A stretch of 23,699 bases of DNA from Pigoraptor chileana. Lineage: Eukaryota > Opisthokonta > Filasterea. Location: NCBI GenBank assembly GCA_943704495.1, contig CALSCR010003880.1:1-23699 (forward strand), written 5' to 3'. Shown in pieces: positions 9,901-20,486 of the stretch (within the stretch, counting starts at the first letter, position 1; each line of letters opens with the position of its first letter). The notes under the pieces were generated by a model, which saw only the letters and a list, made by a program, of their open reading frames with translations, made no database searches and was not told where the DNA came from. The position numbers and the translations under genes are program-made.

Positions 9901-12900
9901 CGACCGGTGCTACTACGAGCCGAAGGAGGATCTGACGCCCGTTGTCACAAGCATCAATCCGGCGCACGGTAACGGGCCTCTGGACATTGTCATATCCGGC
10001 TCTGGATTCTCATCAGTGGCGCACAACAACGTGGTTGAATTCGGAGGGGCTGTGTGCTCCGTGTCGAAGGCCACCCACACGTCGATCACGTGCTCTCTTC
10101 CCCCAACAAAGACCAGCGCGCGTGTTCCCAAGGTGCACGTGACTGAGCGGGGCTTTGCGGATGCGTCGGGCGCACAGCCCTTCCACTTTGAGCTGGTCGT
10201 CCGCTTCATGTCCCCCGAAGAGGGCAGCATTGCGGGCGGCACCGTCCTCACGCTCGTCGGCGTCGGCTTTTCCACTGTCGCGTCCGAAAACACCGTGTCG
10301 GTCGGTAGTATTCCCTGCGTCGTGGTGGGCTCCCCAACGGAAACTTTCCTCCAGTGCGAAACCCGTGCAGTGCCCACGAGTGCGGCGCTCTCCAACCTTG
10401 TGGTCGTCGTGGCCGTTGGAGACGCAGCAGTGACCGTGCCGACTCGGTTCAGCTACACTTTGAACTCGACGCCGAAGATTAATTTTGTCGATCCGACGAG
10501 CGGACGTTCAGGGAGCTTGCTCTCTGTTTTCGGCACTAAGTTCTCTGCGACTGCGTCTGAAAACACCGTAACTATTGGTGGCGTCCTATGCACTGTTCAG
10601 TCGGCCACCACCGACTCGATTCAGTGCATTCTCGGGCCTAACGTCGCCGGCCCTCGGTCCGTTGTGGCCCGCGTCGGCAACCTGGGTTATTCCCTTGGTA
10701 GTGCCTCGTTCACGCACGGTCTCTTTGTTGACACTGTGGCGCCAGTCGAGAGCGGCTTTGGAGGCGGGCGTTTGCTCAGTATTGGCGGGGACGGATTTGA
10801 CGGTCGCCCGGGCAACGCATCGGCCAATGTCATCAACGTGTGCAATGCCGTCTGCACCGTGGTATCGGCCGACTTTGCATCCATCACGTGCCTCCTGTCG
10901 CAGTATCCGGGGGCGTCACCGCCGACCACCGACGCGCAATGTGCGGTGGTGGCCCGCGTGAACGGCCGCGACGCATCGTGGTCGCAAAAGTACCTTTTCA
11001 AGACTGCATGGACATCCTTGATTACACAGTTTTATCCGCGCCGCGGAGGGACTGCCGGCGGCACTCTGCTGACCATCGTTGGGTACAACTTCAACGCCGG
11101 CAGCAGCGTTTCGATTGCTGGCACGCCTTGTGAAATTGCCTCAATCAATTCAACGGTCATAACGTGTGTCACTGGCGCACATACAACGTCCCGCACGGCC
11201 CCCATTCGCGTCAACGTCGAGCCTTGGGGCGATGCTTTTGCGGTCAATGCAAACTTTGACTACATTGACGTGTGGTCGTCGTGTGCGACGTGGGGCAGGC
11301 AATGCAACAAGCCCGTCGATGGCGATATCGTGTATGTGAAGAAGGGACAAACACTCCTGCTCGACATTGCCACGCCCGTTCTAGAGGCACTTGTCGTGGA
11401 GGGCGCACTTTTGTTTGATCGAGCCGACGGCGTTGCATTGGACGCCAAGTATGTCCTCATCAACAATGGACGCCTGGAAATCGGCACTGAGGCCGAGCCG
11501 TTTCTGCAGCGCGCAACCATCACCATGCACGGCAACATCCAGGACACGGAATTGCCTGTATACGGCAACAAGGTCCTTGCTTGCCGCAACTGCACCATCG
11601 ACATCCATGGCCGCCCGATTAGTGTCACGTGGACGGTGCTCGCCCAAACGGCGTTCGCTGGCGACAGCTCGATTACTGTGCGCGACCCAGTCAACGACTG
11701 GAAGCCTGGCGATCGCATTGTCATTGCGTCGACATCTTCGAATCCCGCCGAGGCCGAGGTGGTCACTATCAAGTCGATTGGAAACGGGAACAAGACGATT
11801 GCGATTGAAGAGACGCTGTCGAATGTGCACGTGGGTGACAGCGTGGAGATTGGCGGGCGCACGGTAAACGTGCGGGCGGAGGTTGGGCTCCTCACGCGCA
11901 ACATTGTCTTCCAGGGCGACATTGACCCCGCGACGCCCCTTGGCGACACGTTTGGTGCGCAGCTATTTGTGCATTTTCACGCGGCCGCACGCCTCGAGAA
12001 CTTTGAAGTGCGTCACGCGGGCCAGGCGTTCCGGCTGGGGCGCTATCCGCTCCACTTTCACCTTCCTGGCACGGCGGCGAACTCGTACATCCGGGGCTGC
12101 TCGATCCACCACACGTTTAACCGCGCCGTGACCATGCACGGCGTGCACCAGCTGCGCGTTGAAAATAACGTTGCCTACAACATCAAGGGTCACACATACT
12201 TTCTCGAGGACGGCATTGAGTCCGAGAACATTATTCGCAACAACCTCGGCGTGTATACCCAAGGGTCTGCATCGCTGCTCAACACTGATCAGATGCCAGC
12301 CACCTTTTGGATCACGAATCCTCGCAACCACTACACGGGCAATGCGGCGGCGGGATCAACGCACGCGGGCTACTGGTTCAACCTGCAAGACAATCCCACG
12401 GGTCCCTCACTCACGTACTCTGTGTGCCCCAACAAGTCGCCGCTGGGCACGTTCATGGGCAACACGGCACACTCGAATGTGGAGTTTGGTCTGCGCGTGT
12501 GGGAGTCTTGGGTTCCTCGTGTGAATGAGTGCGGTGGCGGCAGCCATGCAAACGCCGACCTGCGCTTCTTCACTGCTTTTTCAAACGGAAAGGGTCTAGA
12601 GTTTTCTCGAGTGGGTCATGTGCGGTTGCTGGATTCGATAATCACCGACAATGTCAATGTGGGTGTTGAGGTTACCAATGCCGAGGGTAACTGGGGCGGG
12701 CCCATGGTAGCAAATACGCTCATCCTTGGGCGCAGCGGCATTCTTCCCGGCTTCCCCGGCACCGAAACGGGCATGCGCACGCCCATGTCGTCGAAGCTGA
12801 CTGTGGAGAACGTGACGTTTGCGAACTTTGACCGTGCGACACAGGTGATGCTTCGCGGTTGCTCCTTCTGCGTGCCCTTCAAGCTCTTTGACGGCGGCAT

Positions 12901-15900
12901 GGAGACGCGATTCCGTGGCATTGTCAAGATCAATGTCGTGCGCGTGGCGTCGTTTCAGTGGGAGCACGAGGTACTGTACCGCGACCTTGACGGTTCCCTC
13001 ACGGGCGCTAAGGGCTGGGCGCTGCCACTCAACGGCCTGCTGGACCCCGCCGTCTGCACGTCGAACATTGAATTTTCCGCGGGATTCCCGGGCGCCACGT
13101 GCTCGGGCAGCGTCGAATTCCGCCGTCTCGCTTGGAACAACGTGCAGCCATCATCCCTGGACGGCCGCAACGCAATCATCGGCAACCAATTTGGCAACAC
13201 ATCTGTGCCGTGGCGCCAGAAGCGCATCACGCATCCGAATGGCTACATGGTGACTGTGCCCACACTCGGCACGATCTCCATCAGCTATGACGTGGCCATC
13301 AAGGACCGTGTCGACGTGACCTCATACAGCATGGCTGCCTATCTCTTTGGCAACAACGACTACGTCTTTGTGGGCTCTTCATATTTCCAGAAATTTGATC
13401 ACTATGTGATTTCAGATGTCTCTGATGATCTTGGACGCCCGGTTTTCGCCAATGACACGCTCGGCGCGTACAATTTCGACAACACGACAATGATGCACAA
13501 GTACATTGTGTCTGGGCGCGGTAAGAACTCCGAAACCATTGCATTCAATTTCATGGCGGACCCATGCCCCAAGTCGGGCTGTCCCCAACCGCACGGGAAC
13601 GATACGAACACCCCCGCAGGCACGCGCAGCTGGTGCGACCCGTCTGGTTGGGAGGCCGGCGTTGTGCCTGGCGACGGCGATGATGCGTTTATTGGAAGCA
13701 ACCAAATTGTGCTCCTCGACTGCGACACGGCCCACGTCAATCTTCTCACCATTGCCGGCCAGCTCGTCTTTGTTGACGGCGCGGACCGTGAGCTTACTGC
13801 GACGTACATCCACGTGCGCGGAGGCCGCCTGACCATTGGCAACGCGACGAAGCCCTTCAAGAGCCACGCAACCATCTCGTTGACGGGCAATCGCAAGACG
13901 CCCGAAATGTCAATCAACAGCCGCATCAACCTCGCCAGCAAAGTGCTCGGCGTGTTTGGCAATGTGGACATGTATGGCACTGTGCCCAACGTCACATGGA
14001 CGCGCCTTGCAGCGACGGCCTCTGTTGGGGCGACGTCCATCACGCTCGATGCTGCGGTGACATGGAAGGTTGGCGACCAGATTGTGATTGGGCCGACATC
14101 GTATGACGGCACTGACGGAGAAACGCGCATTATTGCGTCTGTGACTGGCGGCGGTCGCGTGGTCGGCCTGACCGTTCCGCTCGGCCGCCGCCACTCTGGC
14201 GTGACGGCGACGTATGGCGGTCAGTCAATTGTGATTGCCGCAGAGGTGGGCCTTCTCACGCGCAACATTGTCATCCGGGGCGTTGACGAGCCGACTGGGT
14301 CCCTTGACACAGAGGAATTTGGAGGGCGTGTGCTCGTAGGAGCATACCAGTTCACCGCTGAAATGGGCGCGGCAGTGCCGACGGTGCTTTCTGGGCGCGC
14401 GCGGTTGAGCGGTGTTGAATTTCGCAATTGTGGTCAGCGCGGATGGCCGTCTTCAACGGATCCCCGCCACGCGCTTGCGTTCAAGGACATTTCGTCACTT
14501 GGGGGTTCTTTTGTGCGTCGGTGCTCGTTCAACTACAACTACAACAGCGCTATTGGAGTGCACACCACCGAAGGACTCGAAATTTCCGGCAATGTCGCCT
14601 ATCGCACGGTTGGGTCTTCGTATTACACCACGTCAAAGTCAACCATTTTGCTCAACAACCTTGCCGTGCAGACGGAGATTGCGCTGGTGGACGCGAAGGA
14701 CCCTGGATTTGACGACGAGTCAGCGTCGTTTGACGTCAGGGTGACGCTGTGCACAGTGCGGGGCAACGCGGCGTCTGGGTCTGACCGCCACGGGTTCCGC
14801 ATCAAGGGCGAGACTTGCGGCGCTGTGACTGCCGATGGGCTGCCCTCATACTACAACAACACTGCACATAGCGCCCTGTTTGGCTTCAAGCTGGAAGGTG
14901 TCTCAACGTGCACGCAGCTCGCCGGCTTCCGCGCCTTCCGTTGCTGGGACTTCGGTGTGTACGCGTCGATCGAGTCGTCTATCTCGATAATGGATTTCGC
15001 CATTGCCGATTCCAGCGTTGGTATTTTCCTCAATGTGTTCGGCCCGAGTTCGGTCCGCCATTTTGCGCTGGACAAGTATGTGAATGCGACAAATGGGCTT
15101 ATGGTGGGCATGTCTGCGGAGAGCCTGTGCACGGACACGGCCCCGGTTCGTAAGTCGATGCTCTCTGCCGCCCAGGATGGCGTTCGCACCGGCATCAAGA
15201 TGACCTCATTTACGCTCGATAAGATTCCGGGACCGCCGCACGGATGGGACGACATAATGTCATATCCTGCGCTCTACGGCTCGTTCTACGGCGACCGCAT
15301 TACCTTTGCACGCTTTCAGCTGGACACGTGTGGTCGTCGCAATCTCGCAATGGCGACGAACCCGATGTCAGCGGACGCCACGCACCCCCACTACCTGAAG
15401 GGCGTGCAGTGGTTTGACGTCGAAGACGAGAGCAAGCTGATGTACTACGAGCCCGACCTTAAGTGGATCAACCCTACCGACTGCATAGACATGGACTGCG
15501 ATGGCCTCAAGCACGTTGTTTTGACGGACGTCGACGGCAGCTTTTTCGGCTCTGTCGGGGGAACCATCATCCCCATTGCGGAGCTGCGATTTGATGAGTC
15601 TCGGATTCCGCCTGCCGCCCTCAAGACTGCCGCTGGAAAGGCAATCACACCGGCAGAAGTGGCGCCCAATCACGGCATCTACAGGGACGGCCTTTCATGC
15701 ACACTTGTGGATTCGTGGAAGGCGTACAAGTGCGCTGGTGGATCGCACAAGCTGCTCATCATTGAAAGCCTCGACTCGGACTCTGAGACGCGCCGGCTGT
15801 CGCCGCTGTCGCTCACAACGGAAGGCACAATGGACTTGCTCAACGGCCCCATGGACCACGGATGGTGCGAGCACTACACTTGCCTCAAGCGCCTCTCGAC

Positions 15901-18172
15901 GTTTTTCGCTGTCGTCGCCTCTCAAAAGTCGTACACGCTGTTCATGACCAGCACGAATCCTGGTCGCACGCGGTTCCACATGCCCAGTGCCAGCTCATCG
16001 GACGGCATAGTGATTGCCACGTGGTACTCCAATCCGCAGCGTCTTGACGTCTACCGTGACGGCAACTACATTGAGCCTGAAAACAATGTCCTTGTTCCGG
16101 GCAAGAACGGCGAGGCTGGGTCTGTCGAGTCGCGCCAGGGATCGCAGTACATTCCCCCGGTGACGCGTTCTGGCGGCGCAAACTATTTTGAGCGCCGGTC
16201 GAAGCTCATTTACGTGGTCGTGCGTGGTCGTGTTGTGCTGGACATTGTTATTTCGCCGGTTGTGCAAGTGTCCATGACGCTCGCCGTTTCTGTTGACAAT
16301 TTCTACGGCCCAGACCTCATCAAAAACCTCGCCTTCCTTCTCAAGACGGACCCCTCGCGTATCAAGCTGGTCGACGTCGTTGCGGAGAATGCGGCTGCAT
16401 TCCGCGAGCGCACTCGCCGTGGCGACGACGCAGCGACCATTTCTCTCCAAATTGGTAATCCGCCATCTAACACGATCAGCATGCCCACAGCCCCTCCGCC
16501 AGCAGGCGACGACGACACGGGCGCTGGCAGCAGCAACAACAGCACGGACGATCCTCAGGCAGCCAGCGACTACCAGAACCAGCAAAATGCAGTTTCAGAC
16601 CTCAACAAGATTGGTGAGACGTTTGTCAACCTCGTGCAGTCGAACCAGCTCGCTGCGGGCCTTGGTGTGGAAGTACTTGGCGCTGATATTTCGCTTGCCG
16701 TCGCCGCGAACCCCCCACCCGGCGGTGCATCTGGCAACAGTTCCGACCCGTCGAGCGGCAGCAGCGGCGGCTCAATCCAGGTGCCTGCCAAAATGCTGCT
16801 CTCTTCCAGTGCGACGAGTGTTGTGGCGAACGCTACATTCACCGGCATGCTTCAAGTGGAGGTGCGTGACGGCAGCAATGCCCTGGTGAACCAACTCGGC
16901 ATTCTCACCCCCTGGAACGCCTCCGTCACGATCGACACGCAAGCCAACGAGACGGCCAGCGGTGCGACTCTCTCGCTTTCTGGGTCGACAGTGGTCTTCT
17001 TTGCCAATGGGCGCGCCAATTTCACAAACGTTGTGCTTGTCGTTGCCGGCAGCACGCAGCAGCAAAGCATTCGCTTGCGCATTACGACAGGCAACGGGCA
17101 ATTTTCCGTCGTAACTGCCGAAATCCCTGTGTCGTATGTGGCACAGAGCAACGGAGGTGCAGCTGCAACGTCCGTCACCACGGTCGCGGCAGCAACAACC
17201 GCGCAGCGTACATCGACTCCCGCCGCTGGCACGCAGATAGCGGCCTCTGCGACCGCAACCGCCACGGGAGGTGCGATTGTGCCCACCGCACCCGCATCGT
17301 CTGGTGCGTCAGCGTCGTCGGCGTCGGCGTCGTCAATCGGCGCGGACGCGGTCGTTACGCCCTCTCCCGTTGCCGCCAGCGATAGCAGCTCTTCCGTGAG
17401 CAAAGCACCCATCATCGGAGGTGTCGTCGGAGGAACCGTGTTGCTGCTTGCCGCGTGCGTTGGCGGCTATGTGTGGTACAACCGCAGTCATCAGACGTGG
17501 AGCCCCAAGCGCGTCGATCTGCGCCCCGAGGGCTTTGAGAGTAGCTCTGTCCCGGGGGCTGTTCTCCCGCCCACTCCCCCTGCACCAATGGCGTCACTCG
17601 CCGTCAACTCTGTCATGTCCAGCTCCGGCGGGGGCGTGTCGTTTGTGCCGCCAACGCCCCTGCCGCCGGTGGGCCTCGGGGGTGCCGAGGCGCCTATTTC
17701 CTTGCCGCTGCCATCCAATGACCCGATGAACATCAAGCAGCCGTTTGACGAAAATGCGCAGCGTTACGCGCGATTTGTTGCCAAGCGCAACTACGTTCCC
17801 AAGTTCCCCGATGAGGTTGCGCTTGCTGTGGGCGACATTGTGCAGGTAACGGACTCAACCAACGCGAGCTGGTACATGGGCCTGAACATGACGACGCACA
17901 AGTGGGGCCGCCTGCCCAAGCACTGCGTCGAGCCCCTTGCATCGCCCGCTGCCTCGCCACTTCCGCGCCCTCACAACACGCCGCCGTCCAACAGCGAAGA
18001 CCCTTTTGTGGTGCCGGAGCTGGAGGCCGCGCCGCCGTCGCTACTTGGCGACGTTGTTCCCCACTCAGTCGACGAGCCGCGCCCGCGCACTCCAACGCGC
18101 AGCCCCATGATCACGCGTGCGCCAGAACCAGAGGACCGATTTTCCCCGTCTGTCTGTTTCCGTGATTGTTAA
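3925..18172 (+). CDS. PKHD1L1: Fibrocystin-L-like giant receptor with cytoplasmic SH3, four exons, 4,644 aa
   Basis: Exons 3925-4015, 4123-4749, 4836-5045 and 5166-18172 join in frame through three phase-1 introns. An ATG at 5108 that opens the long frame lies inside intron 3 and is not the start. Exon 1 encodes a signal peptide (basic start, hydrophobic core, VSA cleavage context near residue 29). Domains by residue: IPT/TIG at about 32-135, 138-240 and 242-308; PA14 310-460; a PKHD1L1-type linker region 470-720; IPT repeats 929-1250; cupredoxin-like 1252-1354; IPT 1385-1538; LamG-like 1542-1832; five IPT 1899-2345; G8 2346-2470; parallel beta-helix to about 3000; second G8 from 3132; second helix 3333-3690; Ser/Thr-rich stalk; membrane helix about 4391-4413; SH3 4511-4567. 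Order and length match animal fibrocystin-L (about 4,200 residues), a single-pass surface protein of cilia, stereocilia or leukocytes. The ligand is unknown. The cytoplasmic SH3 is not a feature I know from the animal protein. Confidence 0.95.
4123..5610 (+). other. Domain block: N-terminal IPT domains and PA14
   Basis: Exon 2 encodes two IPT/TIG immunoglobulin-like folds (start motif SPDRGSIAGGTKVTIFGSGF). Exon 3 encodes exactly one more (SFAPSHGSVEGGSVISVEG). Exon 4 opens with a PA14 domain, recognised by YTFFVASDDNSELRI and the following strand with YYLDVLCKEG. PA14 folds bind carbohydrate in several surface proteins. The IPT-IPT-IPT-PA14 start is the same order as in animal fibrocystin-L. 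Confidence 0.85.
7990..8297 (+). other. Cupredoxin-like domain lacking type-1 copper ligands
   Basis: Residues about 1252-1354 of the giant protein have the plastocyanin-like pattern: YLEVEEGDVVEWSW, a first histidine in TEHSV (His1296), and GAYHYVSATYGDIGMRG near the end. The spacing of the last motif equals Cys-x-x-His-x4-Met of a type-1 copper site, but the Cys is Ser1338 and the His is Tyr1341, with only Met1346 kept. Copper binding is therefore unlikely. The domain appears nested in an IPT unit, because an IPT-like final strand (VTVSLGGVSASF) resumes after it. Confidence 0.7.
8861..9730 (+). other. LamG-like jellyroll with a low-complexity insert
   Basis: The halves of a concanavalin/LamG-type jellyroll are clear: YTFELWVRPSQ, GFAVFLAPGGRLEFWAG, then LDEWTHVVCKV, LYVNGALVAS and FTGFIDEAAIYRGSL, which is the usual closing strand set. 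Between FWAG and WSVVEG there are about 100 extra residues, first acidic and then rich in Thr-Ala and Leu-Pro. The insert could be a surface loop or an unspliced in-frame intron, listed separately. Confidence 0.75.
9194..9463 (+). other. Candidate in-frame (stop-free) intron in the LamG-like domain
   Basis: A possible donor GTGCGTC at 9194 (phase 0, the same GTGCGT as an STN1 donor) and a possible acceptor ending at 9463 behind a pyrimidine-rich tract (CTTGCTTCCCTTTGTGCTTC) bound 270 bases, exactly 90 codons without a stop. Removal would join DDEYAS to WSVVEGP and restore a compact jellyroll. CTCAC near 9405 could serve as branch point. Codon use across the segment is not clearly non-coding, so it may equally be translated, or retained in part of the transcripts. 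Confidence 0.35.
11273..15600 (+). other. Domain block: two G8 plus parallel beta-helix modules
   Basis: The first module begins with a G8 domain (WSSCATWGRQ, VDGDIVYVKKGQTLLLD) and continues through EVGLLTRNIVFQGD into a right-handed helix with LHFHLPG, SIHHTFNRAVTMHG, ENNVAYNIKGHTYFLEDG and YRDLDGSLTG. The second begins at WCDPSGWEAG (residue 3132) and repeats EVGLLTRNIVIRG, GNVAYRTVG and LTDVDGSFFG. The same G8-helix unit occurs in CEMIP and CEMIP2 (TMEM2), which act on hyaluronan, and twice in fibrocystin-L. The second copy has lost most of the histidine motifs of the first. Confidence 0.85.
16460..18172 (+). other. Domain block: stalk, membrane helix and SH3 tail
   Basis: A low-complexity Ser/Thr/Ala/Gly-rich stalk, likely glycosylated, leads to IIGGVVGGTVLLLAACVGGY, a single membrane helix with glycine zipper spacing, followed by basic residues. 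The 229-residue cytoplasmic tail has proline-rich runs (PPTPPAPM, PPTPLPPVG), then an SH3 domain of 57 residues: YVPKFPDEVALAVGDIVQV, SWYMGLNMTT and GRLPKHCVEPL. The pattern is closest to the SH3 type with G-x-N-x-T-T and P-x-x-C-V found in fungal and protist membrane proteins. The Pro-Ser-rich end includes RPRTPTRSP. Confidence 0.85.
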
Positions 18173-18506
18173 GAACAAACTAAAACTCGGACAACAACAA
18201 CTAGATGCATGATGGCTGCCTTCATTAGATTGCGTTGCACATGGGTAGGGGAGGGGAAAGGACGGGCGACTGAGGGCTGGGCACAAGTCACGCACAACAG
18301 AGTCACACACAGCCGAACTGAATTTCCCGATATCAACATTAGACTAAATTTAAGCGCACAAAACTGAAGCGCCCCTCATAAGGATACCAAGCGGACGGTT
18401 TATGCGCCGCGACTCGAATCAAATCCCCTTTGATGCAATTGAGAACTTTTGAATTGGGCGCGCTGACTGAAAGCTGCGTCGCAGTCGCTCCATCGCATCC
18501 TTTCCA
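18173..18506. other. Spacer between the giant receptor gene and STN1
   Basis: These 334 bases hold the 3' end of the giant gene and the promoter of STN1 on the same strand. I found no AATAAA and no TATA box in usable positions. A GACTCGAATC string near 18410 resembles a tRNA T-loop, but no cloverleaf can be drawn around it. I see no further gene. Confidence 0.5.
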
Positions 18507-20486
18507 ATGCAACCCGCTGTATTCCACTGGGGCCGCGACCCGCTTTTTGCGGTGCACGCACAGCTGTTTATACGCGACGTGCTTGGGCTTGAGGAGGCAA
18601 CCGATGTGAAGGGTGTGCTTTTTGCATGTAATGTTCGTGTGGTTGGCTGCACAACTAAGGTCTACAGTGACACTCACATCTGCGAGTGTACGTTGGAGAT
18701 TCGGTGGCCTTCTTAAGTTTCTTGCAAATACTGAATAAGCGCGCTTCCTCCTCGTCTGGATCCAGATGCCTTCTTTTACGGCACGCACCCCATTACCCGT
18801 GTGGAGATCTGCGGGATCGTTGTGCGCGTTGATGAGTACAATGAGCGCATCAGCTTTGTCGGTGCGTTCCGTCCTTTGTGCGCCGTTCGTTCATCACGCA
18901 ACTCCGCCACCGCCTCCATCTCACAGCCGCGTAGCATGCGCTGCGCAATGTTGTTTGCAAGCAAGTATGCTTCTGATCACCCTTTCCATTCCTCGCTGCG
19001 CCGTTCGTTAGTTGACGACGGCACAGGGACGCTCCCGTGCATCGTGTGGGCTAGCGCTGCCGCCACGGGGGCCGCTCAGCAGCCCTCACGATGCGCTCTC
19101 GGCGACTGCGTGACGATGCGTGGGCGATTGGGGACGTTCAGGGAGCACCGCCAGCTCACTGTCCATGCAATCAGTGAGTAGTGACTACTGTTTGTAGCCG
19201 TGGCACTCTTGTGCTTGCCATTGTCCAAAAGTCTTGCCTCAAAACGACAGAGGCGGACTTCCGCGCGTTTATTTGCTGCTGCTGCTTGCCACTCCAACTC
19301 CCTCGCATCCTTGTTGACGGCGGGGTTTGCAAGAGCAAATCTGACACGTGCAATTGGATTCGCGCCGCAGGAATAGAGCGGGATCCCAATGCCGAGGCGC
19401 TGCACTGGCTGTCTGTGCTTTCGCTCAAGCGGTCGACGTACGATGTGCCGTGTGTACTGCTTACTGGCACAGCCGGGGGCATGGCACCCGCCCACGTGCA
19501 TGACCGCGAAGGAGGAGGCGGAACTAAACGGCTGACAGACGACGACGCCGCGCCCGCTGCAAAGGTGATTGTGTGCACACACATTCTCGCTTTTGTGTGT
19601 GCGTCATGTGTACATGTTCAGGGAGGGCGCGTACTGATTGAGCACGGCATGCACTGCGCTTAATATAGCGCCTGTTTCCCTCTGCTATGTGCATTTGCAT
19701 CTGCACAGCGGCGCGCAATGGGACGCGGACACCCAAGCGTGACGGACGATCCCGTGTGTGCAACCATAATGTCATGGCTATCAGAACGCACTGCGGCCGA
19801 CCGCATCTCGTTTGCGTATGAAGAGCTCAAGTGTGACGAGGGGGTGGTCGACGCAGTGCGACAGGGCAGCGAGGTGAGTGGCTCTTTGCGGAAGGAAATA
19901 TTTTTATCGCCACGTCGCTGCACGTCCATGACCATAGCAATTTGCATACTTTACTCGCAACCCTGGTGCAGCAGGCCGATGCCCACGTGGCCGGCATGGC
20001 ATCTTCATTTGTCCTTGCGCGTGCACTCCGGCGTCTCGTGGAGCACGGCATTGTATTTGTTGCCGATGCCCAATCCGACCGTTACGAGGCCGTGTCACAC
20101 CAACACAACCTTGGCCCTTCACTGCTGCGGGCCATTCGGGAGCGCAGTGCTGACGGCGACGACGGGGCCTCAGGTGCAGATCAGCTATTCACTTGCAAAT
20201 GGACTGCCACTCGTTATTCCCTGCTCAATCACTCGAGTTCGGCGGGCTTGTAGGCATTGTAGGCATTGTATTGCATCTCTCTCCACTCACATCCATGACA
20301 CTCCACTCACATCCATGACACAACACACACGCAGGGGTTTCCCTGGATGACCTTGTCGCAGATCTCGGCCGCACGCCCCTTGGCAATGTGTCGCGTGAGC
20401 AGCTTGCACAGTCGCTCGAGCTACTTGTACGCAGCAGCCGCATCTACGAAATGGGGCCGTCATTGTACCGGTCGGTTGTCCTCTGA
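18507..20486 (+). CDS. STN1: CST complex subunit STN1, seven exons, about 358 aa
   Basis: Exons 18507-18612, 18766-18861, 19012-19173, 19371-19564, 19709-19873, 19972-20173 and 20335-20486 join in frame, stop TGA at 20484-20486. STN1 acts with CTC1 and TEN1 as the RPA-like CST complex, which binds telomeric single strands and brings DNA polymerase alpha-primase for C-strand fill-in. The start WGRDPLFAVHAQLFIRDVLG matches the animal STN1 N-terminus (WGLDPVFLAFAKLYIRDIL in human). The OB fold follows (FYGTHPITRVEICGIVVRVD, then VDDGTGTLPCIVW, then GDCVTMRGRLGTFREHRQL), with the family's LxSLKRSTYD segment after it. Exons 5-7 encode two winged-helix domains (about residues 187-305 and 309-358). 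Human STN1 has 368 residues and the same layout, whereas RPA2 has one winged helix and no such N-terminus. The first donor is uncertain: an alternative at 18628 adds five residues and keeps the frame. Confidence 0.9.
20281..20320. repeat. 20-bp perfect tandem duplication in STN1 intron 6
   Basis: Two identical copies of CTCCACTCACATCCATGACA stand side by side inside the last intron of STN1, just upstream of its acceptor at 20334. A smaller duplication of TGTAGGCAT lies a few bases before it. This is a recent replication-slippage type event. The copies contain CTCAC, which could act as branch point. Confidence 0.9.

Noticed and set aside
6289-9967. Long antisense open frames across the giant exon
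   Set aside because: They are shadows produced by GC-rich codons of the sense frame. None has a recognisable domain or splice context.
18400-18425. tRNA gene suggested by GACTCGAATC
   Set aside because: No acceptor stem, D-arm or anticodon arm can be paired around it.
18507-20486. Identification as RPA2 rather than STN1
   Set aside because: The N-terminal WGRDPLF...IRDVLG motif and two C-terminal winged helices fit STN1. RPA2 has a phosphorylated Gly/Ser-rich start and one winged helix.
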